Shown here: one piece after another, positions 1 to 9,958 of the stretch | How the letters are laid out: each line of letters starts with the position of its first letter | Position numbering within the stretch: the first letter of the stretch is position 1 | NCBI GenBank assembly: GCA_019925095.2 | Contig: CM034392.1 | Coordinates: forward strand, 15,386,387 to 15,450,386 | Source: Dendrolimus kikuchii | Taxonomy: Eukaryota; Arthropoda; Insecta; Lepidoptera; Lasiocampidae | Direction of reading: 5' to 3' | DNA: 64,000 bases | Translations under genes and position numbers: made by a program | Notes under the pieces: generated by a model | What the model was told of the DNA's origin: nothing | Database searches by the model: none | The model's input: only the letters and a program-made list of their open reading frames with translations

Positions 1-233
1 TTTTATTCTGTACAAATACAATATGCCTCGACGCAAAACAATAAATTCTAAGAATTAGTTCGACACACCTGCCTAATGACTGCCATAAAACAAGTACAAT
101 AAAAATAGAATGTTTTTCTTAATTAGAAATTTTAAACACAAAGTAAACAAAAGAAGTCCAAATGCGGGAAAGGTAATAAACCAGGTTTATGGCAGGCATA
201 TGTGTGGCATTCACCTTTTGTCGGCATGTAACA
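1..233 (+). mobile_element. LTR, 3' portion, cut by window edge
   Basis: This stretch aligns along its length with the 3' half of the solo LTR at 16585-17077. The shared blocks include 'cacaaagtaaacaaaagaagt', a gapped match around 'ttcttagaatcagtt', and the terminal 'gtcggca...gtaaca'. Both copies are followed directly by ATAT. The 5' part of the LTR lies left of the window, so I cannot say whether it is a solo LTR or belongs to a full element. Confidence 0.65.
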
Positions 234-640
234 ATATATAATATGTGTGTAAAAAACCGAGTTAGTTTTTATGTAAGTATAATAAAGCTAGTTCTACATA
301 TTTTCTACAAAGCCTAGGGGGGCAGAAAATTTATAGCAGGTACTGAAAGTAGATTACGGTTTGTGCAGTTTTCTTTTCTAAAAACGTATAATATTACATT
401 AAAATTAACAGTAGTCGTAGAATATAAATCTTCGTTTATATTAATGTACTCTGTGAATTTAAATTGTTTTTGACTAATAATTATGCGAGAAAGTAAACTG
501 CAGTGTAGTGAAAAGTGGCTTATGAAGTTGTCACATGACGTTACAATTTGACTGATATTGAAAACTCAATACATCACACAAGTCTGTATGGATTCAGTTC
601 TTTTGCTCGTCGTTGTTGTGATTAAAACAACAACAGTGGC
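234..640. other. AT-rich stretch, no gene seen
   Basis: I see no coding frame, RNA gene or clear repeat boundary here. It separates the LTR remnant from the dispersed repeat that starts near 640. Confidence 0.4.
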
Positions 641-1120
641 TAGCAGTGCGCTGCGGAGTTATTTGGCGGGAACTTGAAAAGTGATTGTGAAAAAAATCAT
701 GGGGGATAATTAGGACCAGGAGACTGGGAAAATGCAATTTTTAGAATTTTTGTCAGTCTGTCTTAATGTTAGAATATCACGTGAAAATTACAAAACGTAT
801 TTAAATGAAACTTAACACAGAGCAAGCTCATATCCCGGGGCGTAATTTAGGATACTTTTTATCCCGATAAATGAAGTCGTTTCCGTGGGATAGACGAAGT
901 TATCGAAAAAGATGGCACTGCGATCGCATCCTTTTTGAAAACTACAGAACGTATATGAACGAAACTTGCCAGAGAGATGGTTTGTATCCCGAATCAACGC
1001 TTAGGATATATTTATCCCGATAAATTATGTTGGTTCCATTGAATATACGGATTAGCTAAATAGATCGCGCTACAATCGCGTTTTTCAATTTACTAACAAA
1101 TACCTACGTAATTCGTTGTA
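640..1120 (-). repeat. Dispersed repeat family C ('tatcccgataaatgaagtcg')
   Basis: Reads as the reverse complement of 51230-51670. Shared pieces include 'ggataattaggacc'-like text, 'tactttttatcccgataaa', 'cgtttccgtgggatagac' and the 'gatggcactgcgatcgc' block. The unit occurs twice in imperfect tandem here, around 780-940 and 940-1080. Related copies are at 47690-48060 and 56310-56590. I see no coding frame, and the class is unknown to me. Confidence 0.6.
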
Positions 1121-1428
1121 TTACTTCAAATCAGGGTTGACTTCGACTCGCTATTTGTTTCTCTGGGCAGTTGTCTCGACTATATTGGATTTAGTTTCTT
1201 TGTTTTTATAGTGAATTGAACAAGAAACAGTAAAGTTTTAAGTCTAACATATATATAAAAAACTAATTTAGTTTTAATGTAACTAACATAGAGCATACCT
1301 AGGGGTGTTCACGCGGCGCAGTAACGAGGAAATAAATATATCCTTATTTAATATCATAAATGCGAAAGTAACTGTCTGTCTGTTCTGTTTTCAGGGACAA
1401 ACTACTGAAGCGATTTGGCTGAAACTCA

Positions 1429-1430
<2 letters not shown>

Positions 1431-1518
<88 letters not shown>
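1431..1518. repeat. (AT)n microsatellite, about 88 bp
   Basis: An essentially uninterrupted AT dinucleotide run. Open frames through it encode only Tyr-Ile repeats and are not genes. The flanks ('acaaactactgaagcgattt' before, 'tactttttatcccgaaaaa' after) belong to a dispersed repeat that the run interrupts. Confidence 0.97.
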
Positions 1519-1521
<3 letters not shown>

Positions 1522-1783
1522 TTTTTTTCGATACCGAGGTTGAACATAGGATACTTTTTATCCCGAAAAATGGGATAGTTTTCGGGATAAAAATATATTT
1601 GTTTCTTTGTTTGTTATGGTTTTACGAAAAAAGTACTGGACGGATTTGGCTAACATTGGGTATATATGTAATTTTAATTTCGAGGGTGGACAAGGGATAT
1701 TTTTTATTCCAGATAATCGGATAGATTTTGGGATAGAATTATGTAAAGGTTATTCCAGAAAGTAGGATAGGTGTTTTGTGATT

Positions 1784-2030
1784 TGCCATTTTGGTTATTT
1801 TGGTCAATTTGGTCATTTTGGGCATTTTGGTCGTTTTAGTAATTTTGGACATTTTAGTCAATTTGGTCATATTGGTAATTTTAGACATTTTGGTAATTTT
1901 TGTTAATTTGGTAATTTTGGTCAGTTTGGTAACTTTGTCATTTTGGTCATTTTAGTCATTTTGACCATTTTAGTCAATTTGGTCATTTTGGTCAATTTAG
2001 TCAATTTGGTCATTATTATTTTTGTCATTT
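1784..2030. repeat. Minisatellite, 9-10 bp unit TTTTGGTCA
   Basis: About 247 bp made of roughly 26 degenerate copies of a 9-10 bp unit of the form (A/T)TTTTGGTCA, with variants TTTTAGTCA, TTTTGGTAA and AATTTGGTC. One strand is strongly T/G rich. No open frame of note. Confidence 0.9.
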
Positions 2031-2419
2031 ATGTAGTTTACAGATAGGTATACGGGGGGATAGATAAATAAAACTAGAACAGGTTGAAATGAGGGTGAAA
2101 GTTTGTATGGGAGACAAATCATTTCTCAAGTTTATAGATATAAACATTTATCATATATAAAAAATGGATAGTAACTTGATCTGTCTGTCTGTTAAACCTT
2201 TACGAAAAATCTACTAGGAGTACTGTCGATCGGTTTTGCTGTAATTTTGTTTAAATGTAGTTTTTATACCGAAAATGTACATAAATACTTTTTATCCCGG
2301 GAGATGGGTTATAAAATGAAGTGAATCTTCCGAGGGCAAATAGCACAACATAAAAATTTAATACAATATCATCTGTATTAACGCGTGCTGTTTAAACAAG
2401 CAGCACGCACGAATATATT

Positions 2420-3383
2420 TAAAAAATCTTATAAATAAAAATCTATGTTTGTATGTGTGTCTTTAACGCGCTCCTAAGCCATTGATCAAATTGTGATGAA
2501 ACTTTGATAGGATGTTCTGAGGATGCCCGAAAGGGTTTTTGGCTTAAAAAATCTATATATCTATAAAATAATCAATGTTTGTTTGTTGTATGTTTGTCTT
2601 CTATATGGTACTAAAGCAGTGATCAGATTCTGATGAAACTTTAGACGGGTATTCGAGGACGCCCGCGAGGGTTCTGGGCCCAAAAATGATTATAGATATA
2701 TAAAATTCTTCTATTCGTATGTTGTCACTAAACTCTTCCTAAACGATTGAACCAATTTTGATAAAAAAATGTGTGTTCAAGTGGGTCCCGCGATGGTTTA
2801 GATTCCCAATCGGACCCGGTAGGTGGCGGGACTAAAATCCTCCTAAACAGTGGGACCGATTGTGATGATTTTTTTATGCTTGTTCACGCGGCCACGAGAA
2901 TAGTTTAGAATAGCAATTGGTTCCGGTAGTTGCAATCGGTTTTCAGGATATTGACGAAATTTTTTGTTTGTTTAAGTGGGTCTCAAGACGGTTTAGACTC
3001 ACAATTGAACCAGGCAAGTGGCGCTGCCATCGGGTTTCAGGATTTAGGGGAATTATTTTTGTATGTTCAAGTGGGTCCCTGGTTTAATTCAAATTTGAAC
3101 CAGGTAGGTGGCGCTGCAATCGGGTTCCAGGATTTAGGTGAAATTATTTTTTGTGTGTGTTCAAATGGGTCCCGGGATGGTTCAGATTCACGGTTGGGCC
3201 CGGTAGGTGGCACCGCTAAACTCCTCCTAAATGGTTGGACCAATTTTGATGTCATTTTTTGTGTTTGTGCAAGTGGATTCGAGAATGCGTTAGATTAACA
3301 ATTAGTCCCGGTAGATGGCGCTGCAATTGGGTTCTAGGTGCTTATTTTTTAAGGCCAGGACAACGTCTGCTGGGTACAGCTAG
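2420..3383 (+). repeat. Dispersed repeat family B, internally tandem, ending in CTAG
   Basis: Tandem-like units of about 95-130 bp share 'caagtgggtccc', 'cccggtaggtggcgctgc' and 'atcgggttccaggatttagg'. At least five are visible between 2770 and 3340. The array ends 'ggccaggacaacgtctgctgg...agctag' at 3383. Shorter copies lie at 23890-24150 (reverse) and 50275-50487. The open frame at 2930-3298 is made of these repeats and is not a gene. Confidence 0.75.
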
Positions 3384-3499
3384 TTTTTAATAGTTACGAA
3401 TTGTTAAGACTGTTAGGGTTTTAAATAAAGAAAATTCAATAGATTACAATTAAATATTGAAGTCACTTATTATTGAAATGTTAGATGTTTGCCTAATAT

Positions 3500-3710
3500 G
3501 TTAAAAAGTGTTGGTTTGGAGTATAGCTGGCCTGCAGGAGTGCAGTCGGGCTGCCGATGCCTGTTGGGTTGGGGAGGCTGTGGGCGGTGTGCTGGGGTGA
3601 GGCCAGACGGCGAATGAACTGCAGGAAGGGTTAACGTTCGCTTCCCCTGCAGTGCTGCCTATGCTCGCCCGCCCACGGTCTGCGATCTGTATGTCCATAC
3701 CTATGCACTA
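3500..3710. other. GC-rich patch, function unknown
   Basis: A patch of about 200 bp, clearly more GC-rich than its surroundings. It holds an imperfect palindrome at about 3619-3653 ('ctgcaggaagg...cttcccctgcag'). I do not recognise a protein in any frame. It could be a conserved regulatory element, an exon or a repeat fragment. Confidence 0.3.
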
Positions 3711-4880
3711 TGCAGAGTATGCATACACCAACGGCTCACAGGCCTACATTATAACATTGTACCTACCAGTACTACCATCACGAAGACTATAAATAATATA
3801 CGTAAATATAAATAAAAACATGTAAAATAACATGGTGGTACACAGGATTATGAAAGATGGAATATTTAATATAATTCTAATTTTTCTGCTTTATTTTTTA
3901 AGAGCTTCTTATTGTTTATTAAATATATTTTTGGTTTTAAATATTTTGTTAAGGATGATTGTAGTTTTTATTATAAAAAAACAGTTAATTATTTTTTAAA
4001 TAAATTGTAGCCCATCAAGATTTTTGGAATCCCAGTTGGTTTCACCTCTAAATTGGTCTAATTATCAAACTGCGATGAACTCTCAGAAATGGAGTAATAA
4101 AAAAACATATCATTATTTTATGTTTACTGTCGATTTCGTGACAAGTATTTATAACTCTTTCACTCTGTAACCCATGGGAACTTTTGGATCTTTGGCATAA
4201 AATTAACCTATTTTCACAGCCTTGATGTCTGCCATAAAAATCGTATTTCTTATTCTGTACTATACTACTTGTAAAAAAAATCGTTTTGAAGAAACAGGTT
4301 TCTCGGGGTAAAGCTAGCCTGAAATCAATATTGTCAGAACAAGGCCATAGGTCATCAGGCCTACTCGTCCAAGCTGTAATTTCCTAAATACAGAAGATCA
4401 GTGTAATATGATAATCACCTGCTGTTTTCGTTTTCTTTAACCTAGGTATATTACCTTCCACATATAAATCCTTTAAAGTTTGATAAAGTGTCTCCAATAC
4501 AAGAGACTTGAATCGCTGATAAATAAATAATAAATAGCTATCGTAGACAATGCGTGTCTGCTAAAAAGTCTAAGACTTGGTAGTAAATGCGCATGAGTTA
4601 AGACATTAAGACTTCAGAGGCGCAATTCAGCTATTCCAATATCACGATATTATTAATTAATAATATCAATGCCTAGGCGTTGCGAAGATATTCAAAGTAC
4701 GATTTCATGCGAGTGTCGAAAATTCGTGTTCTACCAAATCGACATCTTCTCGATTCGCGGCAGAGTAATAGTAGAAAAGTTGGTTTCGCCAACTAGAAAA
4801 ATGGCGTTAGCCGAAATTAATATTGGAAAGCTGCCAAAAATTTTAAACATAACTATATTTTGCGAGTTTTCGCTTATCTA
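3711..4880. other. AT-rich stretch, no gene seen
   Basis: No convincing coding, RNA or mobile-element signal. The 75-codon open frame at 4669-4896 has no recognisable motif and I treat it as chance. Confidence 0.4.
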
Positions 4881-4887
4881 TCTATAT

Positions 4888-5100
4888 CTATACTAATATT
4901 ATAAAGCTGAAGAGTTTGTTTGTTTAAACGCGTTAATCTCAGGAACCGCTGGTCCGATTTGAAAAATTCTTTCAGTGTTAAATAGTACATTTATCGAGGA
5001 AGGCTATAGGCTATATTATATTTTCAAAAAATTTGGGATCCTTACTAAAAGTCCAATAATGTAACCCAAGGTGTAAAAAAATTACCCGAAAAAATCCTTA
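4888..5100 (+). repeat. Dispersed repeat family A, copy 1 (partial)
   Basis: Begins 'actaatattataaagctgaa' and carries 'ctcaggaaccgctggtccga' and 'tttatcgaggaaggctatag', shared with 5440-5664, 5670-6047 and 25625-25850. The 3' half with its CTAG end is not present. Confidence 0.7.
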
Positions 5101-5439
5101 CACGGCGTGCGCTGCGAAAACTATTGATTATACAACAAAACAATGTTCTACCACTTTGCAGAACATATAATTTTGTCTACAATAAATATCGCGTAACCAT
5201 ATGTCTAACTATTATAGCTATTTCACAATAAGTGTTTTCTTTTATTTTTTTAAATAATTAAAATGCCGTCGCTTTAAAAACTCTTTATTTTGTACCTTGG
5301 TATTAATCCTTATCAAAATAAATTACTCCATATTCAAGACGAATTCAATACCTTTCTAGAAATTTTTGAATTATTCAATTCGGACGTTTCATTCAAAAGA
5401 TATCGCGATATTTAAAATGTAAGTATTAGTGTTGTAGCC

Positions 5440-5664
5440 AAATATACTAATATTGCTTGATTGAACGCGCTAATCTCAGGAACTACTGGTCTGATTTGAA
5501 AAATTCTTTCCGTGTTGGATAGCTCATTTATCGAGGAAGGCTATAATATAGACTATATATCATCACGCTAAGACCAATAGGAGTGGAGCACCAATGAAGA
5601 ATGTTTCAAAATCGGAGGGTTTTGAAAGCAAATTCCACGCGGACGACGTCGCGGGCACAGCTAG
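5440..5664 (+). repeat. Dispersed repeat family A, copy 2
   Basis: Carries 'ctcaggaactactggtctga', 'atcatcacgctaagaccaat' and 'gaagaatgtttcaaaatcgg', and ends '...gtcgcgggcacagctag' at 5664 followed by T. It has no coding capacity. The class is unproven; see the finding on shared CTAG ends. Confidence 0.8.
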
Positions 5665-5669
5665 TTTAA

Positions 5670-6047
5670 TATATAAAGCTGAAGAATTTGCTTATTTGTT
5701 TGTTTGAACGCGCTAATCTCAGGAACTACTGGTCTGATTCAAAAAAATCTTTCAGTGTAAGGTAGCCCATTTATCGAGAAAGGCTATAGGATATATACCA
5801 TCACGCTAAGACCAATAGGAGCGGAGCACCAATGAAGAACGTTTCAAAATCGGGGTTTTTTTCCTTTTGAGTGCTTCCGCTGCGTGCGTTGCGTAAACGG
5901 TTAAAGTTCGCAAAAATCATGTGTGACAGCTTAACGTGCGTATTATTTAAAACATTTTCACATTCTACGTAAACAAAGTCGCGGGTTAAAGTTAGCGTTA
6001 GCCCAAAGTAACTATTCCACGCGGACGAAGTCGCGGGTAGAAGCTAG
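5670..6047 (+). repeat. Dispersed repeat family A, copy 3
   Basis: Directly follows copy 2 head to tail. It shares the 'aggaactactggtctgatt' and 'accatcacgctaagaccaat' blocks and has an extra internal segment at about 5850-5990. It ends 'gcggacgaagtcgcgggtag...ctag' at 6047 followed by T. Confidence 0.8.
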
Positions 6048-6146
6048 TAATTTTATAAAATTCTACAAATGCAGTGACTGTAGATTGCAACTATTTAAAA
6101 AAAAACTGGAATACACTGTTTAAACGATAGAGAACACGATATAATA

Positions 6147-7426
6147 GGTTGGCGAAAAAGTCTATTCGCATATAATATGTATGAACTTGTAATAAGATCT
6201 CTTTGGCTATACCATTTGTATTTGGCTGGTTTTGGTATCATTAAAAAGTTTTAATTTTAAAGAAGACAATTCCAAATTCAAATTAGGAAAATGTGTGATT
6301 TTCATTTGTTTTTTTTATTGTCAAAATGAGTGAATCTAATGAAGAAATTCGATACATTTTAAAATTTTACTACAAAAAAGGTAAAAATGCAACACAAGCC
6401 GCGAAAAAATTTTGCGATGTTTACGGACCTAATGCAGTATCTGTGAGAGTAGTGCAAATTTGGTTTAAGCGTTTTCAATCCGAAAATTTTGATATCAAAG
6501 ATGCACGTCGCTCTGGTCGCCCTGTTACGGACAAAATTGATGCAATTTTTGAAAAAGTGGCGCAAGATCGGCATATTAGTAGTTACGATGTAGCTGGAGA
6601 ACTGGGAATTGACCACAAAACGGTTTTGGCGCATTTGAAAAAAGCTGGGTACACAAAAAAGCTCGATATTTGGGTGCCTCATGAGCTCACTGAAAGAAAC
6701 CTAATGAACCGTGTACTCATTTGTGATTCTTTATTACGACGTAATGAAACCGAACCATTTTTGAAGAAGCTGATAACTGGTGATGAAAAGTGGATCACGT
6801 ACGACAAGAACGTGCGAAAAAGATCGTGGTCAAAGGCCGGTCAGGCTTCACAGACTGTGGCGAAACCCGGGTTAACTCGCAACAAGGTGATGCTGTGTGT
6901 ATGGTGGGATTGGAAGGGCATTATTCATTATGAGCTGTTACCGCCAGGCAGGACCATCGATTCTGAACAGTACTGCGAACAACTGATGAGATTAAAGCAA
7001 AAAGTTGAGAGAAAGCGGCCGGAATTAATGAACAGAAGGGGTGTGGTTTTTCACCATGATAACGCTAGACCTCACACATCTTTAGCCACTCAGCAAAAAT
7101 TACGAGAGTTTGGCTGGGAGGTGTTAATGCATCCGCCGTATAGTCCTGACCTTGCACCTTCAGATTTTCACCTGTTTCGGTCTCTGCAGAATTCCTTAGG
7201 CAGTGTCAGGTTAACATCACGAGAGGACTGCCAAAACCACTTGTCGCAGTTTTTTGATCAGAAGCCCCAACATTTTTATAGCAATGGGATCACGTCCCTA
7301 CCTACAAGATGGCAAAAAGTTATCCAACAAAATGGCACCTACATACTTTAGTCAAATGTAAATAAACTTTATAAAAAAAACCATTTGAATTTTTATATAA
7401 AATGCGAAGAAACTTTTTCCCCAACC
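6147..7426 (+). mobile_element. Mariner transposon, full length
   Basis: An element of about 1280 bp, the usual mariner size. Its ends are inverted repeats: 'ggttggcgaaaaag' at 6147 pairs with 'ctttttccccaacc' ending at 7426, with one mismatch. TA at 6145-6146 and 7427-7428 is the expected target duplication. The single internal gene is the transposase at 6326-7351. The full length and open frame suggest a fairly young insertion. A decayed relative lies at 35689-36692. Confidence 0.93.
6326..7351 (+). CDS. Mariner transposase, DD34D, intact 341 aa
   Basis: Encodes the cut-and-paste transposase that binds the mariner inverted repeats and inserts at TA. The N-terminal roughly 115 residues form the helix-turn-helix DNA-binding part (QIWFKRF at 44-50, RRSGRP at 61-66). 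The linker motif WVPHEL is at 116-121. The catalytic triad is visible: D153 in TGDEKW, D245 in HHDNARPH and D280 in APSDFHLF. The 34 residues between the last two Asp are diagnostic of mariner. YSPDLAP is at 272-278. The ATG at 6326 follows a 5' UTR of about 180 bp; the frame closes with TAG, and no frameshift or internal stop is seen. The length matches the family norm of about 340-350 aa. Activity is not shown by sequence alone. The protein fits the cecropia-type mariners common in insects, though I cannot assign the subfamily with certainty. Confidence 0.95.
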   Translation: MSESNEEIRYILKFYYKKGKNATQAAKKFCDVYGPNAVSVRVVQIWFKRFQSENFDIKDARRSGRPVTDKIDAIFEKVAQDRHISSYDVAGELGIDHKTVLAHLKKAGYTKKLDIWVPHELTERNLMNRVLICDSLLRRNETEPFLKKLITGDEKWITYDKNVRKRSWSKAGQASQTVAKPGLTRNKVMLCVWWDWKGIIHYELLPPGRTIDSEQYCEQLMRLKQKVERKRPELMNRRGVVFHHDNARPHTSLATQQKLREFGWEVLMHPPYSPDLAPSDFHLFRSLQNSLGSVRLTSREDCQNHLSQFFDQKPQHFYSNGITSLPTRWQKVIQQNGTYIL

Positions 7427-7699
7427 TAATATATTTTTTGGATTTCTTGTTTTTTCTGGGAATGATTTAAATTGGCTAGATAAAAGAAATCGATTTCCAA
7501 TGTGATTTTTTTTACTGCATATATTTTTTATACCGGCCATCTTGCCGAAATTTTCCCGCGAACGGTTTGTAGTTATTCGGGTGCTTAAAAATTTGCTTAT
7601 TCCGACACAGTTTTCGCTTAAACGATAGCTTACATTCTTTTTTAAATGCTGTCATACTTTGTGTCCCGGCAGTCTCGTTGAATTTTTCCGGGGTATAAT

Positions 7700-8020
7700 A
7701 CAAATCAGTTAGATTGCATAAATATTATCTGATTCCTATACGATTTTATTATTACAATAGCTTAAGTGTTTTTTCAAGTGATGCTATACCGTTATATTTC
7801 GAGAATCCCGCAGGAATTTTCCCGGAAGTGTTTTAAAGTGGGTATTATAGTTATACATAATAGTTAACGGATTCGGATCTGATTGATACTAAAACAATAA
7901 AATCCGGGACTTTTTGTATTCCCGGGATTTCCGATGGTCAAAACCATGTGACTAATATCACAATTTGCTTGATATGACAGTTTCTATATTTGTTAGACAT
8001 CTTTAGTAGAACATATTTAG
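7700..8020. other. Degraded repeat sequence, no gene seen
   Basis: Contains 'tcgagaatcccgcaggaatt' and 'ttcccgggatttccgatgg', text typical of family H, but out of its normal order. It is probably a second, rearranged family H copy. No coding signal. Confidence 0.4.
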
Positions 8021-8228
8021 GCCACTACACACCTTCCATGATCAAATTGATCGTGTACTAGCGGAGGGTGATGTCAGGAGCCTTAAGAACAGACGAGTGT
8101 GCATGACAAGAGTTATGAATGTCAAAGAAGCAAGTGAGGTGTGTAAGAATGGGCCTAAATGGCGCTCTGTTGTTCGTGCCTACCCCGCAAGGGAACTGGC
8201 GTGAAGTTATGTATGTAAGTATGTATGT
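8021..8228 (+). pseudogene. 5'-truncated LINE stub: RT C-terminus plus (ATGT) tail
   Basis: A frame open from 8022 to the TGA at 8202-8204 reads about 60 codons, ending ...EVCKNGPKWRSVVRAYPARELA in pieces. It is followed by 'agttatgtatgtaagtatgt'. The same C-terminus and tetranucleotide tail recur at 23465-23550, 28848-28907, 41885-42040 and 62982-63097. The 8-bp duplication atatttag flanks it (8013-8020 and 8229-8236). This fits target-primed insertion of a non-LTR element that lost nearly all of its 5' part. I do not place the clade with confidence. Confidence 0.8.
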
Positions 8229-8364
8229 ATATTTAGTTGTGCATACCTTTAATAACATTATTTATACCGGGTTTTACGGAAATGTTCGCCATTCATGTAT
8301 TTTCATACAAAAAAATCTGTTGCCCTGTTGAACCCTTAATACCCTTTGATTTTAAATACTCAAA

Positions 8365-8392
8365 CGTGGACAAAGTCGCGGGCAAATCCTAG
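8365..8392 (+). repeat. Isolated repeat 3' terminus ending CTAG
   Basis: Reads 'cgtggacaaagtcgcgggca...cctag' followed by T, the terminal block of families A and H. It is probably the end of the rearranged family H sequence upstream, separated from it by the LINE stub. Confidence 0.55.
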
Positions 8393-8799
8393 TTAAAGAT
8401 AAAATTCCTGTTTTATTACTACAATTTTACATTTGCAGGAACTTGTAGGTTGTAGGTAGCCTCTATGTATTTGGCTGTGGACTCTTGGACTTTTTATAGT
8501 AAATGGAGATTTTTTCGAATTTGTTCATCGGGTCCAGATAGATATAACCATTATATAAAATATTATTAAAGTAAGGAGAATTTTACATTCACCACATTGC
8601 AAATGAAATCAAAAGAGTCTCTTGTGCAATAGACAACAGAATACACTGTTTGACACGTTTTCTAAGATTACTGATAAAATGATTACAAAGTGTTGCGGCC
8701 GTTCATGCTTCATAATAAAATTCAAAAGATTTATTTATATCACAGCAGAGATGATACATTAAACTTTAATTTACTTAAAAATAAAGAAATCTTAAATCG

Positions 8800-8985
8800 G
8801 GTTTAAAAAAAAAAAGTCATTTTTTTTTTAAATTTAACCGATTACAAAGGTGGTGGTTCTCAATTCAAGTGCATGTTTTTTTCTGTTTGTTACTCGATCT
8901 TTCCGTCGATTATGGACTGATTTTGATTTTTTTTTAATCGAAAAGGAATTGGTCCCATAGTCACCATGACAGGATCTTTTTTTTA
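8800..8985 (+). repeat. Dispersed repeat family F (partial)
   Basis: Contains 'accgattacaaaggtggtgg', 'ttctcaattcaag' and 'ttttgtttttaatcgaaaa'-like text. Reverse-oriented relatives lie near 32900-32960 ('gaaatcggttaaaaaagatg') and 53910-53945 ('ctttttgaagtcggtt'). Non-coding; class unknown. Confidence 0.5.
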
Positions 8986-9190
8986 TGTTTGCTTATAGGC
9001 AAACTCGCAGACGGGTCCACTTGATGGCAAGTGGCTACCGTTGCCCACTACGTCTGCAACACTAAGGGAGCCGATGCGTTGCCTACTTTGTTGAGACTTT
9101 AAATATCTGTTTATTACCTATTTGGAGAGCCCAATATTGTAGCGCTCCGGGAAAACCGCGGGAAGGTCTCATTCCACAGATTGCTGATGA
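8985..9190 (-). pseudogene. LINE 3' end (family L1w), partial RT C-terminus and 3' UTR
   Basis: Reverse complement of the type of 3' end seen at 23040-23430. On the plus strand it begins with the tail (t-run, 'caaactcgcagacgggtcca') and passes 'cttgatggcaagtggctacc' and 'ctgcaacactaagg'. It reaches the decayed coding end near 'aaggtctcattccacag'. Heavily mutated, with no open frame. Confidence 0.6.
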
Positions 9191-9369
9191 ATGGATCCGA
9201 TGAGGATCCCAGGATCAAATCGAGAGAAACCTTCGAAATTTTTTACGTAATTTCTCCTTCAATTATAGACCAATTATTAACAACAAAAAAAAATATCCGA
9301 CTTCTTTCTAGAACCTCTTAAAGTCCGTGCCAAGAAAAACATAAAAATTACTACAATATTTTACAAAGT

Positions 9370-9480
9370 TGCTGTTTTTTTTGTTGTTCAAGAAGTTGGT
9401 TAAATATATCGCCATGGGCGATAAGACCGCCGATTGTTCTTGATTTTATGTAGCATTTTTGTACAATAAAGTATATTCTA
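9370..9480 (+). repeat. LINE 3' UTR fragment ('gcgataagaccgcc')
   Basis: Carries 'gggcgataagaccgccgatt' and ends 'tttttgtacaataaagtata', a 3' tail of a lepidopteran non-LTR element. Similar short pieces lie at 37930-37955 and 61490-61500. No coding sequence remains. Confidence 0.5.
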
Positions 9481-9544
9481 TTCTAAATATTTATTTTTTG
9501 CTTTTTAGTTTGAAGTCGGTTTTGTTTTTGTTAATTTTTTTGTG

Positions 9545-9655
9545 AAACTGGCAAAAAGACAGATGGCCCAGTTCATGGGAAGAGGTTACAGTCGCCTATA
9601 GACGTTTGCAACACCAGAAGCTAACGCGTTACTAACTTTCAGGATGGGAGAAGGG
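9545..9655 (-). repeat. LINE 3' end stub (family L1w)
   Basis: On the plus strand it has a t-run, 'agacagatggcccagttcat', 'gaagaggttacagtcgccta' and 'tttgcaacaccagaagc'. This is the same 3' terminal block as 33345-33480, 34465-34610 and, in the other orientation, 52290-52395. Confidence 0.65.
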
Positions 9656-9958
9656 GATGAGATGGAGGGATCAGAAAGAGGAATGGGATAGAAAGGATAG
9701 GGTATGGGATTGGAAAAGGGACTGAAATAGAGAAAATTGTGTCTCCCTATTTCATCTAACAAAAATCTCACTCATCGCACCAAACACCATTCATTCGTTC
9801 GATGGCAGCGGAGTAAGCCGCCTGTGTCGCGCTCTGTATAGCACCTTTACTGTATTGTAAGCCCAGTTAGCACAAACCGTATCGTGTGAAGCCGCCATAC
9901 CGTACTGTGAGCCTTACATAGAGTAGTGATTGAATACAGATTCTACGTTTTAAAAGGT

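Larger units (their letters stand above)
6050..7700 (-). repeat. Dispersed repeat family H, split by the mariner
   Basis: The halves 6055-6146 and 7427-7700 together read as the reverse complement of family H (19200-19715, 56609-57115, 60948-61440). The left half holds 'ctggaatacactgtttaaac' and 'gatagagaacacgata'. The right half resumes with 'tttttggatttcttg', then 'atcgatttccaatgtgattt' and 'ttcccgcgaacggtttgtag'. The mariner at 6147-7426 sits exactly at the break, flanked by TA on both sides, so family H was here first. Confidence 0.75.

Noticed and set aside
1305..1724. 139-codon open frame and its reverse partner
   Set aside because: Most of it is the (AT)n run translated as Tyr-Ile; the flanks are dispersed repeat.
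2930..3298. 122-codon open frame with internal protein repeats
   Set aside because: The repetition comes from the family B DNA units; no domain, and a reverse frame is open too.
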